NCBI GenBank assembly: GCA_949289265.1
Contig: CASENE010000069.1
Span: 1-42,555, forward strand
Length of the DNA: 42,555 nucleotides
Source: an uncultured Bacteroides sp.
GTDB lineage: Bacteria; Bacteroidota; Bacteroidia; Bacteroidales; Bacteroidaceae
Direction of reading: 5' to 3'
In this document: piece by piece, positions 16,490-24,689 of the stretch
How the letters are laid out: each line of letters begins with the position of its first letter
Position numbering within the stretch: the stretch's first letter is position 1
Translations under genes and position numbers: made by a program
The notes under the pieces: model-generated
What the model was told of the DNA's origin: nothing
Seen by the model: the letters and a program-made list of their open reading frames with translations, nothing else
Databases searched by the model: none

Positions 16490-16513
16490 CCGGTTTTGTG
16501 TCGGGAACAGGTC

Positions 16514-17629
16514 TTATTTCAAGGCCTCTGCGATTTGTTCCTGCAACTCCTCTCCGTGCAAACCGCGGGCCAGAATGGTGCCTTCTGCGTCAATCAGCAC
16601 CGTGTGAGGGATGCTGCTTACGGCATAGAGCTTGGCACCTTCGCAATCCCAGTATTTCAGGTCGGACATTTGCGGCCAGGTGATGCCCAGTTGCTTGATG
16701 CCGTTCTTCCAGGAATCGGCGTCGCGGTCGAGAGACACGCCCACAATTTCCAGGCCTTTGTTCTTGTATTGCTTGTAGGCTTCCACCAGGTTGGGCATCT
16801 CGCGGCGGCAGGGTCCGCACCAGCTGGCCCAAAAGTCTACCAGAACGACTTTGCCTTTGCCTGCATAGTCAGAGAGCTTGACAGCCTTTCCGTCGGGGGT
16901 CTGCATCTCGAAGTCGGTGAACTTCTGGCCTACAGCCGTGGCCTTCATTTTCTCCACGTTGTCCTTGATGCGGACGATGACCTCGTCTTGTGCATATGCG
17001 GCGGGGATTTGGGGCATCAGCGGTTCGAGCTGGTCGACTGTCAGGTAGTAATGATTGTTCTTTAGCAGGAAGATGCCCACAGGGTTGGCGATGTTCTGCG
17101 CGATGCCTTGGGCAATGATGTCCATCGTCTGGTTGCTGAGTTCTTCAACTTTGGCGGCAGCCTCTTTTTGTTTGGCTTCCAGTTGTTCGGTGGTTAGGGT
17201 CGAGTCAGACAGGGCCGGGTCTCGGTAGATGGCCATGATTTGCTGCTGGATAGCGTTCAGTTGCGAGCGGATACCCTGATAGATGTCGTTGGCGGGGGTG
17301 CCCGTGGCGGCATCGTCTGCGCCCGAAGTCAGCTGGATACGGGTGGAGCCGTTCTCTAGGAAGAAGTCCATGCTCAGCCCTTCCTTGCCTGCTGCTTCGT
17401 AGGTGAGGTAGCGGTGTACGGCCGAATCCTGTTGTCCTTTGAAGGTGAACGTGCCTTGCTTGATGATGGCCGAATCCAGTTTAACCAGCTGGCGTCCTTC
17501 TACGGCTTGCAGGTAGACCGTGTCGCCGTCGTTGGCTCCTTCCACGGTGCCTGTCACCGTGTAGCCCTTGTTGCCGCTGCAAGCAGCCAGCAGGGCTGCC
17601 GTAGCAAACAGATAAGCAAACTTTTTCAT
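16514..17629 (-). CDS. TlpA-like thiol-disulfide oxidoreductase lipoprotein (DUF4369)
   Basis: A 371-residue periplasm-facing lipoprotein. The signal peptide ends in LAAC with Cys17 as the anchor. A DUF4369 beta domain (about 22-110) is followed by a helical linker rich in Gln and Lys, then a TlpA/AhpC-type thioredoxin domain (about 233-371) with the active site WCGPC at 270-274 and the cis-Pro loop SSIPHTVL. The architecture is typical of Bacteroidetes redox lipoproteins that reduce disulfides outside the inner membrane; the partner is unknown. The gene is monocistronic, downstream of rpsP but separated from it by a terminator and its own TATCTTTG box. Confidence 0.9.
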   Translation of the reverse strand: MKKFAYLFATAALLAACSGNKGYTVTGTVEGANDGDTVYLQAVEGRQLVKLDSAIIKQGTFTFKGQQDSAVHRYLTYEAAGKEGLSMDFFLENGSTRIQLTSGADDAATGTPANDIYQGIRSQLNAIQQQIMAIYRDPALSDSTLTTEQLEAKQKEAAAKVEELSNQTMDIIAQGIAQNIANPVGIFLLKNNHYYLTVDQLEPLMPQIPAAYAQDEVIVRIKDNVEKMKATAVGQKFTDFEMQTPDGKAVKLSDYAGKGKVVLVDFWASWCGPCRREMPNLVEAYKQYKNKGLEIVGVSLDRDADSWKNGIKQLGITWPQMSDLKYWDCEGAKLYAVSSIPHTVLIDAEGTILARGLHGEELQEQIAEALK

Positions 17630-17689
17630 TTGTTGTTTCCTTTCTTTTAAGTGAATGAATTCCTATGCTTTAAGTTGATTCTCGGGGCG

Positions 17690-17697
17690 CAAAGATA
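17690..17697 (-). promoter_or_regulatory. Promoter -7 box of the TlpA-like gene
   Basis: TATCTTTG on the minus strand matches TAnnTTTG, about 60 bp before the start codon. No clear -33 box is present. Confidence 0.5.
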
Positions 17698-17814
17698 CGA
17701 TATTTATCCGGTTCTTCCTCATTGGGCCTGTTTTTTCTTCGTTCGTGCGGGGGAAAGGCTTGCCGTGCGCTCCGTCATTGTTGTCGGTCCCGGATTGATG
17801 TCGGGAGTCCGGAA

Positions 17815-17849
17815 TAAAAAATCCTCTCTGAGGAAAGTCAGAGAGGATT
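17815..17849 (-). terminator. Terminator of rpsP
   Basis: A perfect 12-bp stem (17820-17831 with 17838-17849, loop of six) is followed by six T on the minus strand, about 50 bp beyond the rpsP stop codon. Confidence 0.93.
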
Positions 17850-17900
17850 TCGCAGTTTTTGAGGTCACTGTTTCTTGAATGGATTTGCTGTGCCTGGCAG

Positions 17901-18452
17901 TTATTCGGCAGCAGCTTCAGCAGCAGGTGCTTCTGCGGCTTCGGCTCCTTCTTCTGCGGCAGGTGCTTCGGCAGCGGCTTTAGCAGCTTCTTCGGCAGCT
18001 TTCTTTTCAGCCAGCGCTTTTGCCTTTTCTTCGTTCACCTTCTTTTCTGCTTCCAGACGTGCTTTGGCTTCGGCCTTCTTGGCTTCTTCGTTCTTCACTT
18101 TCAGGGCAGCCAGGCCGCTCTGCTTGTTGTTCTTCCAAGCCTGGAACTTGGCTTCTGCTTCTGCTTCGCCAAAAGCTCCTTTTGCGACGCCTCCCAGCAA
18201 GTGCTTCTTCATGTAGACGCCTTCGCGGGAGAGGATGCTGCGCACTGTGTCTGTGGGCTGAGCTCCTGTCATCACCCATTTCAGGGCGCGCTCAAAGTTC
18301 AAATCTACTGTGGCAGGATTGGTGTTGGGATTGTACGTACCAATCTTTTCAATGAACCGACCATCACGTGGTGCTCTCGAGTTGGCAATTACGATGGAAT
18401 AGAAGGCGTAGCCTTTGCGTCCATGTCTTTGCAATCTGATTTTTGTTGCCAT
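17901..18452 (-). CDS. rpsP: 30S ribosomal protein S16 with extended C-terminal tail
   Basis: S16 is a small-subunit assembly protein. The conserved core is at residues 1-85: [37 protein letters not shown] and [20 protein letters not shown]. The protein is 183 residues, about twice the E. coli length, because it ends in a Lys/Ala/Glu-rich helical segment (about 100-150) and an Ala/Glu tail. Long tails of this kind are usual for Bacteroidetes S16. It is not linked to rimM or trmD here; it has its own promoter and terminator. Confidence 0.96.
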   Translation of the reverse strand: MATKIRLQRHGRKGYAFYSIVIANSRAPRDGRFIEKIGTYNPNTNPATVDLNFERALKWVMTGAQPTDTVRSILSREGVYMKKHLLGGVAKGAFGEAEAEAKFQAWKNNKQSGLAALKVKNEEAKKAEAKARLEAEKKVNEEKAKALAEKKAAEEAAKAAAEAPAAEEGAEAAEAPAAEAAAE

Positions 18453-18512
18453 TTGCTTAAATGTGTTTTAATGAATGATTTGAATGTTGCTACTAACTCG
18501 TAATAGCGGGCG

Positions 18513-18544
18513 CAAAGGTAATGTATTTCTTTGGATTGACCAAG
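18513..18544 (-). promoter_or_regulatory. Promoter of rpsP
   Basis: The -7 box TACCTTTG (18513-18520) and a -33-like CTTG (18541-18544) are separated by 20 bases on the minus strand, giving a leader of about 55 bases. Confidence 0.65.
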
Positions 18545-18667
18545 GAATGAGCGAGGATTTCGTCTTTTATTTCGCAGTTCTTCCGTTTTATGGCTCTTCC
18601 GTCCGGGGGGAAGCCGCGTCTGCCCCGCCGCAGAACGGTTGTGCGGGGGGATACATGACGTCCGTAC

Positions 18668-18777
18668 CTGGCGTTACTATGCTGGCAAGCTGGCGTTACT
18701 ATGCCAGGAAGCTGGCGATACTATGCCAGCAGGCTGGGACTATAGTGCCACTAAGCGGTGGAATACTGGCAGTTTCG
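18668..18777. repeat. Array C: 22-bp palindromic repeats (CTGGC family, inverted copy)
   Basis: Five consecutive 22-bp units start at 18668, 18690, 18712, 18734 and 18756, the last degenerate. Units 2 and 3 are clean palindromes CTGGC-n8-GCCAG; unit 4 centres on ACTATAGT. Read on the minus strand, unit 3 gives GCTGGCATAGTATCGCC, which matches arrays A (29808) and B (37635). The minus-strand entry GCTTAGTGGC also resembles the entries of A and B. It lies directly after the solute-binding gene (stop at 18818) and before the rpsP promoter. The gap 18545-18667 shows no other feature. Confidence 0.85.
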
Positions 18778-18817
18778 GACGGTTTCGGACGGGGTGAACG
18801 AGAGCGGTTAGTCCTGC

Positions 18818-19657
18818 TTAGTGATAATACTTCCGATAAATCTTCCGGTATTCTTTCCCTTGCTTGAAGCGTTTTATCCAGGCGTTGAGCGAGTCCAGCA
18901 GGACAGGGGAGTGCTTGCTGACTGCCCACGAATAGAATTGAGTGAAGCCGATGGCTATGCCGGTGTCTATCTGCGGCATGCTGTCGGCCGCCGCCGCGGC
19001 GATACTTTCCTCGCATACGGCATAGTCAATGTCTCCGTGGGCCACCAGCGCGATGAGTTGCTCGGAACCGTATTTCTCTATTTCCCGGATGTAAATCGTG
19101 TCGCCTATCTCGTCCCCCAGGTTTCGGAGGCGCAGGATGTAGGGGGAGTTCTTGACCACGTGGACGGTCTTCTTGCCTAAGTCCAACAGGCTTTTGATGT
19201 GCGTCGTGTCGGTCTCCGTGTCGGCCCGCCGCTGTATCAGCACCAGTCTGCTCAGGGTGATGGGGATGGTGAACAGCAGGGAGTCTTTCAGCTCGCTGGT
19301 GGTAGGGATGCCGTTGGCGATGAGGTCGTATGTGCCGTCGGCCAGTCCTGCCAGGCATTTGTCGAAGGCCATTTCCGGATGAATCACTGCCTGCAAGCCG
19401 TGCGCGCGGGCAAAGGCCTGTATCAGGTCGTAGTTGAAGCCGGACAGCGTGTCGCCCTGCACAAAGAAACTGACGGAATTATACTCCGTGGCGACGTGCA
19501 GCGTGTCCGTTTCCCGGATGTCCGCATAGTCTCTTGGCCGGACGGGGGGATGCGTCGTGGACGGGCAGGCAAAGGTCACGATGAGTATGGCCAGCAAGGC
19601 GAGGACGGTGGCACCGACATAGGCCCACGCTTTGTGTTCTTTTAGGTAGGAGAGCAT
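18818..19657 (-). CDS. Periplasmic solute-binding protein (SBP family 3, MltF-like)
   Basis: A 279-residue protein with an N-terminal hydrophobic helix (about 12-31) that either anchors it in the inner membrane or is cleaved at FAC. Residues about 50-275 form a family 3 solute-binding fold: LHVATEYNSVSFFV, GFNYDLIQAFARAHGL, FDKCLAGLADGTYDLIANGI and the hinge segment VVKNSPYILRLRNLG. The closest architecture I know is the N-terminal half of the lytic transglycosylase MltF, but the transglycosylase domain is absent. The porin gene ends only 30 bp upstream and there is no ABC permease nearby. A role as an accessory or sensing protein for the porin is therefore inferred. Confidence 0.8.
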   Translation of the reverse strand: MLSYLKEHKAWAYVGATVLALLAILIVTFACPSTTHPPVRPRDYADIRETDTLHVATEYNSVSFFVQGDTLSGFNYDLIQAFARAHGLQAVIHPEMAFDKCLAGLADGTYDLIANGIPTTSELKDSLLFTIPITLSRLVLIQRRADTETDTTHIKSLLDLGKKTVHVVKNSPYILRLRNLGDEIGDTIYIREIEKYGSEQLIALVAHGDIDYAVCEESIAAAAADSMPQIDTGIAIGFTQFYSWAVSKHSPVLLDSLNAWIKRFKQGKEYRKIYRKYYH

Positions 19658-19687
19658 AAGGGTTGTTAGGGGATAAGAAATGGGTGA

Positions 19688-21793
19688 TTAATCATAGAAG
19701 TTCCACGAGATGCCAATCTTGAGCAGGCGCGAGTTGATGGGGTAGTGGGGAACCAGGAACGCCTGCCTGTTGCCCATCCCGGCATTGAGGTGATACATCA
19801 TGACGAAGATGCGCGTGCGCTTCAGGTGCAGGTTGATGTAGGCATTGACGATGGGATAGCCGCCTATCTCTACTTGGTCGTCTTCCGGCTGCAGGTGGAA
19901 CTGCTGGATGGCGGGCGTGTAGGCCGGCGCATGGTAGGAGGTGAAGTAGTTGAGTTCGGCGCCCAGCTGGACGGTCAGCACTTTGACCAGCTTGGCAAGC
20001 AGGTAGAAGTTGTGGTAGAGCGACAAGTCGGGCAGCGGGAGCACGGCGGAGTTGCTCGACTTCTGCCACGTCACCTCATTGTCCAGGTGGAAGATGCCCA
20101 GCTTGAAATCTTGGTTCAGCGAGGCAGACAATACCTGTATGTTTCCGGCGTGTTGCGCGGGCAGGGCTTGCTGGTTGAAGTAGGTGTAGTTCTTGATGTT
20201 CTCCATGCCGGCCCGCAGGTTGGTGCCCCAGCGTTGGATGTTCAGTTCGCCTTCCACCCCCGTGCGGAACTCCTTCTTCAGGTCGTTGTCCCAGGCGAAG
20301 TGGTTGGAGTGGTAGTGGCGCATGTAGAAGGAGGGGAGCAGGTTGGAGACGTGGCCCCTTGCGCGGAAGTTGACCGTATCCTTGCCGAGGCGGAAGTTCA
20401 AGTCTACGTCGCCGTTCACCTTGAACTGTCCGATGGCTTGTCCGGCCAGTCCTATCTCGCCATTGACGTTGTAATGCAACAGGGTGCCTTGCCGCTTGGC
20501 CAGTTCGCCGCCCACGTAGACTTCCTGTTCATTGTATTGCTGGGGACGGGGACGCTCGGAGGGTGTCATGTCCATCAGGGTATAGCGGCTGAACTGGTGA
20601 GAGACGTAGGCTGTCAGGCCTGCCTTGGCATATTTGTTGAAGCCTTCCAGCAGCGAGACTCCCAATACGTTCTTCATCCGCAAGGCGGTGGTAGAGTCGT
20701 TGCTAAAGCCTTCTTGCAGGTACGTGTTGTCGTAGAGCGCGCTGATGTCTTCAGGTTCAGAGTTCGAGCGGAAACGGTGTTGGGTGCGTTCCACCTTGAA
20801 GGTATGGATGAAGCTGGTGACGGGCACAAACTCTTCCACTATAAACGTGTCCTTGGGTATCTCCGTGCTGTCGCGTTCGGCCCTGCGACGGGCTACGGGG
20901 TCTTGCGTTTCCTCGATCTTGGTGGTCTCTCTCCGGAAGCCCAGGCGGTAGCGATGTGTCAGGTAGACCTGCATGTTCTTATTGCGGTTGGAGGTGCCGT
21001 CCAGCAGGGTGGGGATATACTGGTTCCCCCCTACGTCTTCCATCTCTTCCGGGCGAGTGATGTACCGGTCGTCCGTGATGCCGCCGTTCTCGTTCATCTT
21101 CAGGTAGAAGTGGTTATAGGCCAGGTGCATCTGGTACTGTTCGCCGATGTAGCTGCCGAAGACGCCCGCGTTGAAGTGGGAGGTAGACTGGTTGGCATAG
21201 TAGCCTCGTCCATACAGGTAGTCGAACTGGAAACCGAAGGCCAGGCGCTTGTTGGCATTCACGGAGAAGTACGACTTGAACCGGTCTTCGCCGTTGATGC
21301 GGCTCCCGGCTTTGTAGTAGGTCAGATTCGTGTAAGGGACGTTGCTGTTCGTAAACTTCTGGCCCTCGGGACCGAAGTAGAAGCTGGAATACGGCGAGAG
21401 GAAGAAGTCGCCCATGACGGCGGGCCGGTCCCGGAAGATACGCGAGAGGCGCGGGGCTCCCAGGTTGCCCAGGTAGTTGTAATGTCCCGTCATGCCCTCC
21501 ACCAGGTTCGTGTTCTGGAAGTCGAGGTTCGCCGTGTCGGCCGGGATGATAGTCCGTTCTCCCAGCGTCTCGCTCAGGGTCCACATGTACAGCTTGGGCG
21601 GGATGCTTTGGATGTTGGTCTGCGTGCTGTCTTCCAGGTTGTCCGGCTGAGTGGCGGGGTCTATCTGGTTGCCATACTGGTCGCGCATCGTGCCGTTGGG
21701 ATTCATCGTATTCAGGGGTACTTGCGCCCGCATCGCCGGAAGGCCGGCAACGAAAAGCAGGAGCAGGAGATATATGCGCAGAAGTCTTTTCAT
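19688..21793 (-). CDS. Putative outer-membrane porin (Porin_10 family)
   Basis: A 701-residue beta-barrel protein. I chose the start at 21793 (MKRLLRIYLLL), which opens a clean signal peptide ending MRAQ at about 24; a further 54 in-frame codons upstream are unrelated. The body is rich in aromatic-terminated beta strands and Asn/Tyr-rich turns (for example YLYGRGYYANQSTSHFNAG), as in the Bacteroidetes Porin_10 family, and ends in ISWNFYD with the terminal aromatic typical of barrels. The transported solute is unknown. It is first in a two-gene unit with the solute-binding protein and divergent from a sensor kinase. The TATCTTTG box lies only eight bases before the ATG, suggesting an almost leaderless mRNA. 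Confidence 0.85.
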   Translation of the reverse strand: MKRLLRIYLLLLLFVAGLPAMRAQVPLNTMNPNGTMRDQYGNQIDPATQPDNLEDSTQTNIQSIPPKLYMWTLSETLGERTIIPADTANLDFQNTNLVEGMTGHYNYLGNLGAPRLSRIFRDRPAVMGDFFLSPYSSFYFGPEGQKFTNSNVPYTNLTYYKAGSRINGEDRFKSYFSVNANKRLAFGFQFDYLYGRGYYANQSTSHFNAGVFGSYIGEQYQMHLAYNHFYLKMNENGGITDDRYITRPEEMEDVGGNQYIPTLLDGTSNRNKNMQVYLTHRYRLGFRRETTKIEETQDPVARRRAERDSTEIPKDTFIVEEFVPVTSFIHTFKVERTQHRFRSNSEPEDISALYDNTYLQEGFSNDSTTALRMKNVLGVSLLEGFNKYAKAGLTAYVSHQFSRYTLMDMTPSERPRPQQYNEQEVYVGGELAKRQGTLLHYNVNGEIGLAGQAIGQFKVNGDVDLNFRLGKDTVNFRARGHVSNLLPSFYMRHYHSNHFAWDNDLKKEFRTGVEGELNIQRWGTNLRAGMENIKNYTYFNQQALPAQHAGNIQVLSASLNQDFKLGIFHLDNEVTWQKSSNSAVLPLPDLSLYHNFYLLAKLVKVLTVQLGAELNYFTSYHAPAYTPAIQQFHLQPEDDQVEIGGYPIVNAYINLHLKRTRIFVMMYHLNAGMGNRQAFLVPHYPINSRLLKIGISWNFYD

Positions 21794-21801
21794 AATCGGC
21801 G

Positions 21802-21809
21802 CAAAGATA
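21802..21809 (-). promoter_or_regulatory. Promoter -7 box of the porin operon
   Basis: TATCTTTG on the minus strand matches TAnnTTTG exactly, with only eight bases between its last G and the porin ATG. The -33 position is not conserved. Confidence 0.6.
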
Positions 21810-21939
21810 CAACAATTTATCATTCCACTGCGTGCCTGCCGCTTATTATTAAGCAGAATTAGGGGATGCATCCGTTTTTTAGGGGTTGCCATGTGCGGGT
21901 TTTTGCGCGTCCGATGGCAGGAGATAGGCAGAAAACACG

Positions 21940-21947
21940 TACTTTTG
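21940..21947 (+). promoter_or_regulatory. Promoter -7 box of the sensor kinase
   Basis: TACTTTTG matches TAnnTTTG, 26 bp before the kinase start codon. A weak TGGC lies 21 bases upstream. The porin and kinase promoters share a 180-bp divergent gap (21794-21973). Confidence 0.55.
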
Positions 21948-21973
21948 CAGCGCATACTTATTCCATTGTACTT

Positions 21974-23839
21974 ATGAAGACTCTATTCCTCTTGGCCCTG
22001 TGCCTGTTCTCCGCCACGCGGGCCGCTGCTTCCGGCGACAGCCTGGCCACGACTTACCTGCGCCTGAGCGAACACTACGCCTATCGCGATGCCGACTCTG
22101 CCCGTCATTACTGCCGCCTGGGCCTGGAACACGCCGACCCCTCCTGCCCGGAGCCCTACCTGCTCTTGCTGAACAACCTGGCCGACGCCTGCATCAATCT
22201 GGGCGACACCCGCGAAGGCTTGCGGCTGCTGCAAAAGACGGAGAACGAGGCCCGCCGGCTCCAGTATCTGCCCACGTTCCGCGCCACGGTATGGACGTCG
22301 ATGGGAGTGGCATACCGCCTGCAGGAACAACCCGACTCCGCCCTCGTCTGCTACCGGCAAGCCCTGGAACTGCTGCAAGGCGAGGAGGCACGGGCCGAAG
22401 AGGCACACCTGCTGTCCAGCATCGCCGTTCTGTACGCCAACACATCCCGCCTGGACGAAGCCCTGGACTACGCCGGGAGGGCCATCCGCTCTGCCGACCT
22501 GTGCGACGACATAGACATGAAGTTCTACGCACACACCACGGCGGGCAGCATCCAGGTGCTCCGGGGAGAGAACGTCGAGGCTGTCCGCCTGATACGCCCC
22601 GTGCTCTCCGAGTCTGTCCGCCAGCAGAAGCCCGCCATGGAGCTGAAGTGCATCACGTTCCTCCTGGGCATGTTCCAGCGCATGGGCCAGCGCGACTCCA
22701 TAGACCGGTACGTGCAAAGGGCCGAGACCGTGCTGCCCCGCCTGCCCGAAGCATCGACGGAGGCACAGGGATACCGCGAGACGCTCTACATGATTCTGTC
22801 CGACCTGGGACGCTATCGCGAGAGCCTGCGCATCCAGCATCTGCTGGCCGCCCAACCCCAGGGCAACCTCCTCGGCCCCCCGGACAAGCTGTACCTCTAC
22901 ATGGCGCGCAACTACCACGCACTCCATGAAGCCGACGCCGCCGCCACGTGGTACGAGCGCGCCTACGCCACGGCCGACAGCCTGCACGCAGCCCAGATAG
23001 AGGCCCAGCTGTCCGAGCTTACGGTGAAGTATCAGACCCAGGAGAAGGAGCTGCAGATAGCCCGCCTGTCCGAACAGCGGCAAAAGGAGCGCGCCCAGTC
23101 CCTGCAATGGCTCGTGGCGGCCGTCGTTCTCCTGTTCCTGCTGGTGGCCCTGGCGGGGTGGACAGTGATGCGCCGACGCCGGGCCCGCCGCGACGAAGAA
23201 CTCAAGATGGCCCGCAGCTACATCGAGGGACTGGAGGGAGAGCGAGCCCGCCTGGCCAAAGACCTGCACGACGGAGTATGCAACGACCTCCTCGGCATCG
23301 GGATGCAGATACAAGCCCTGCCCGCCGGCGGCGACTTGCCCGGAAGGATAGTCCCCCTCATCGAGCAGGTGCGGCAGGAAGTCCGCAGTATCTCCCACGA
23401 ACTGATGCCGCCCCGCTTCCAGCATGTCACCCTGGACGAGATGCTGCGCGACTACGTTTCCCGCATCGCCCCCGCCGGCGGACAGCCGCAGGTCAGCTTC
23501 CGGAGCGAGGCCAGCGGACTCCCCTGGGCGGCCGTCCCCGGACAGGTGTCTTACGAAGTCTACCGCGTGGTGCAGGAACTGCTCTCCAACCTGTTGCGCC
23601 ACGGCCGGGCCACGCATGTCGACATCCGCCTCTCCCTCAGTCCCGTGCTCCTTACCTTATATATGAAGCACGACGGCTCCCCCGCATCGCCCGCAGCCAC
23701 GTCCCGCAGCGGCGGCATCGGCCTCGAGACCATCCGCGAGCGCGCCACGGCCTTGGGCGGCACCCTCAGTCAGGAGAACGGCGCCGACGGCTCCCCGCAG
23801 TTCTACCTGCGCGTCCCCCTAAGCGCCCGCAAAGCATAG
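21974..23839 (+). CDS. TPR-containing sensor histidine kinase (LytS/NarX class)
   Basis: A 621-residue kinase. The start at 21974 (MKTLFLLALC) begins a signal peptide (1-20); 36 in-frame codons upstream are not family-like. The periplasmic part (about 21-375) is built of TPR-like helices, followed by a transmembrane helix at 379-399. The cytoplasmic part has a HisKA_3 dimerisation domain with the phospho-acceptor His432 in AKDLHDGVCNDLLG. The HATPase domain has an N box around Asn539 (VVQELLSNLLRHG) and a G box GGIGLETIRER at 580-590; the D box is reduced to HDGSP. It should autophosphorylate and pass phosphate to the LuxR-type regulator encoded 89 bp downstream. Its third codon positions are unusually GC-rich. 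Confidence 0.92.
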   Translation: MKTLFLLALCLFSATRAAASGDSLATTYLRLSEHYAYRDADSARHYCRLGLEHADPSCPEPYLLLLNNLADACINLGDTREGLRLLQKTENEARRLQYLPTFRATVWTSMGVAYRLQEQPDSALVCYRQALELLQGEEARAEEAHLLSSIAVLYANTSRLDEALDYAGRAIRSADLCDDIDMKFYAHTTAGSIQVLRGENVEAVRLIRPVLSESVRQQKPAMELKCITFLLGMFQRMGQRDSIDRYVQRAETVLPRLPEASTEAQGYRETLYMILSDLGRYRESLRIQHLLAAQPQGNLLGPPDKLYLYMARNYHALHEADAAATWYERAYATADSLHAAQIEAQLSELTVKYQTQEKELQIARLSEQRQKERAQSLQWLVAAVVLLFLLVALAGWTVMRRRRARRDEELKMARSYIEGLEGERARLAKDLHDGVCNDLLGIGMQIQALPAGGDLPGRIVPLIEQVRQEVRSISHELMPPRFQHVTLDEMLRDYVSRIAPAGGQPQVSFRSEASGLPWAAVPGQVSYEVYRVVQELLSNLLRHGRATHVDIRLSLSPVLLTLYMKHDGSPASPAATSRSGGIGLETIRERATALGGTLSQENGADGSPQFYLRVPLSARKA

Positions 23840-23928
23840 GCGGGAGCCGAAAATCATCCTTTCCCGTGATGCCGCGTAACCCGAAAACCGTTTTCTTTGC
23901 AGCCGGAACCCGATAAAGACAACGGCTC

Positions 23929-24582
23929 ATGACAGAATCTGACATACGCATCCTCCTCGTCGACGACCACGACCTCGTCCTGCAAGGGCTGCGGCGCATC
24001 GTGGAGTGTTCGCTGCCCGAAGTCAGGCACGTCCTCACCGCCTCCACCGGGCAAGAAGTGATGCAACTCTCGGCGTCCGGCCGCTTCGACCTCTACGTGC
24101 TGGACATCGAGCTGCCCGACATGTCGGGGCTGGACGTCATCCGGAGCGTGCGCCGGTCCGACCCCGCGGCGCGCATCATCGTCAACACGATGCACGAAGA
24201 ACTCTGGTTCGTGAAAGACCTGCTCCAGGCCCGGGTAGAAGGCATCCTCTTCAAGTCGGTCAACGCCTCGTTCATCACCGAGGCCATCCGCCGCGTCCTC
24301 CAGGGAGGCACCTACTACTGTCCCTATGCCGAACACGTGCGCACACTCCTGCGCCGCTCCGACGGCGGCCCCAGAGAAGAACTGACCCAACGCGAGATGG
24401 ACGTGCTCAAGAAAATCTCGGAGGGGAAGAACACGCAAGAGATAGCAGCCGAGCTCTGCCTCTCGGTAAACACCATTGACACACACCGTCGCCACCTGCT
24501 CGAAAAACTCGAAGCACGCAACGTGGCCGACCTCATCATGACCGCCATCGCTCGCGGCATCATCCCCATCCGCCGCGAGTGA
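23929..24582 (+). CDS. NarL/FixJ-type response regulator
   Basis: A 217-residue two-domain regulator. The receiver (1-120) has the acidic pair Asp12-Asp13, the phospho-acceptor Asp59 in VLDIELPDMSG, and the conserved Lys of FKSVNA. The LuxR-type DNA-binding domain (about 150-212) reads LTQREMDVLKKISEGKNTQE, then IAAELCLSVNTIDTHRRHLL. The partner is the kinase immediately upstream. The divergent porin operon is the nearest candidate target (inference). Codon GC is as high as in the kinase. Confidence 0.93.
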   Translation: MTESDIRILLVDDHDLVLQGLRRIVECSLPEVRHVLTASTGQEVMQLSASGRFDLYVLDIELPDMSGLDVIRSVRRSDPAARIIVNTMHEELWFVKDLLQARVEGILFKSVNASFITEAIRRVLQGGTYYCPYAEHVRTLLRRSDGGPREELTQREMDVLKKISEGKNTQEIAAELCLSVNTIDTHRRHLLEKLEARNVADLIMTAIARGIIPIRRE

Positions 24583-24689
24583 ACGGCCGTCGCCCGCGCC
24601 CCTGTTCCGCCACCGCCCACGCCCCGTTTCCGTCACGGCGGACACCCCGTCAAGACCGACCATTCATTCACTTTTAAAACAGTAATCAT

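Noticed and set aside
18668-18777. Simple intrinsic terminator
   Set aside because: There is no T-tract, and a terminator would not need five phased copies; nearby genes have ordinary terminators elsewhere.
19745-21862. Long plus-strand open frame (705 codons) opposite the porin gene
   Set aside because: It mirrors the porin codons, has no signal peptide or domain, and is rich in Val/Gly/His/Gln as expected from the reverse complement of GC-rich coding DNA. The porin frame has signal peptide and barrel strands.
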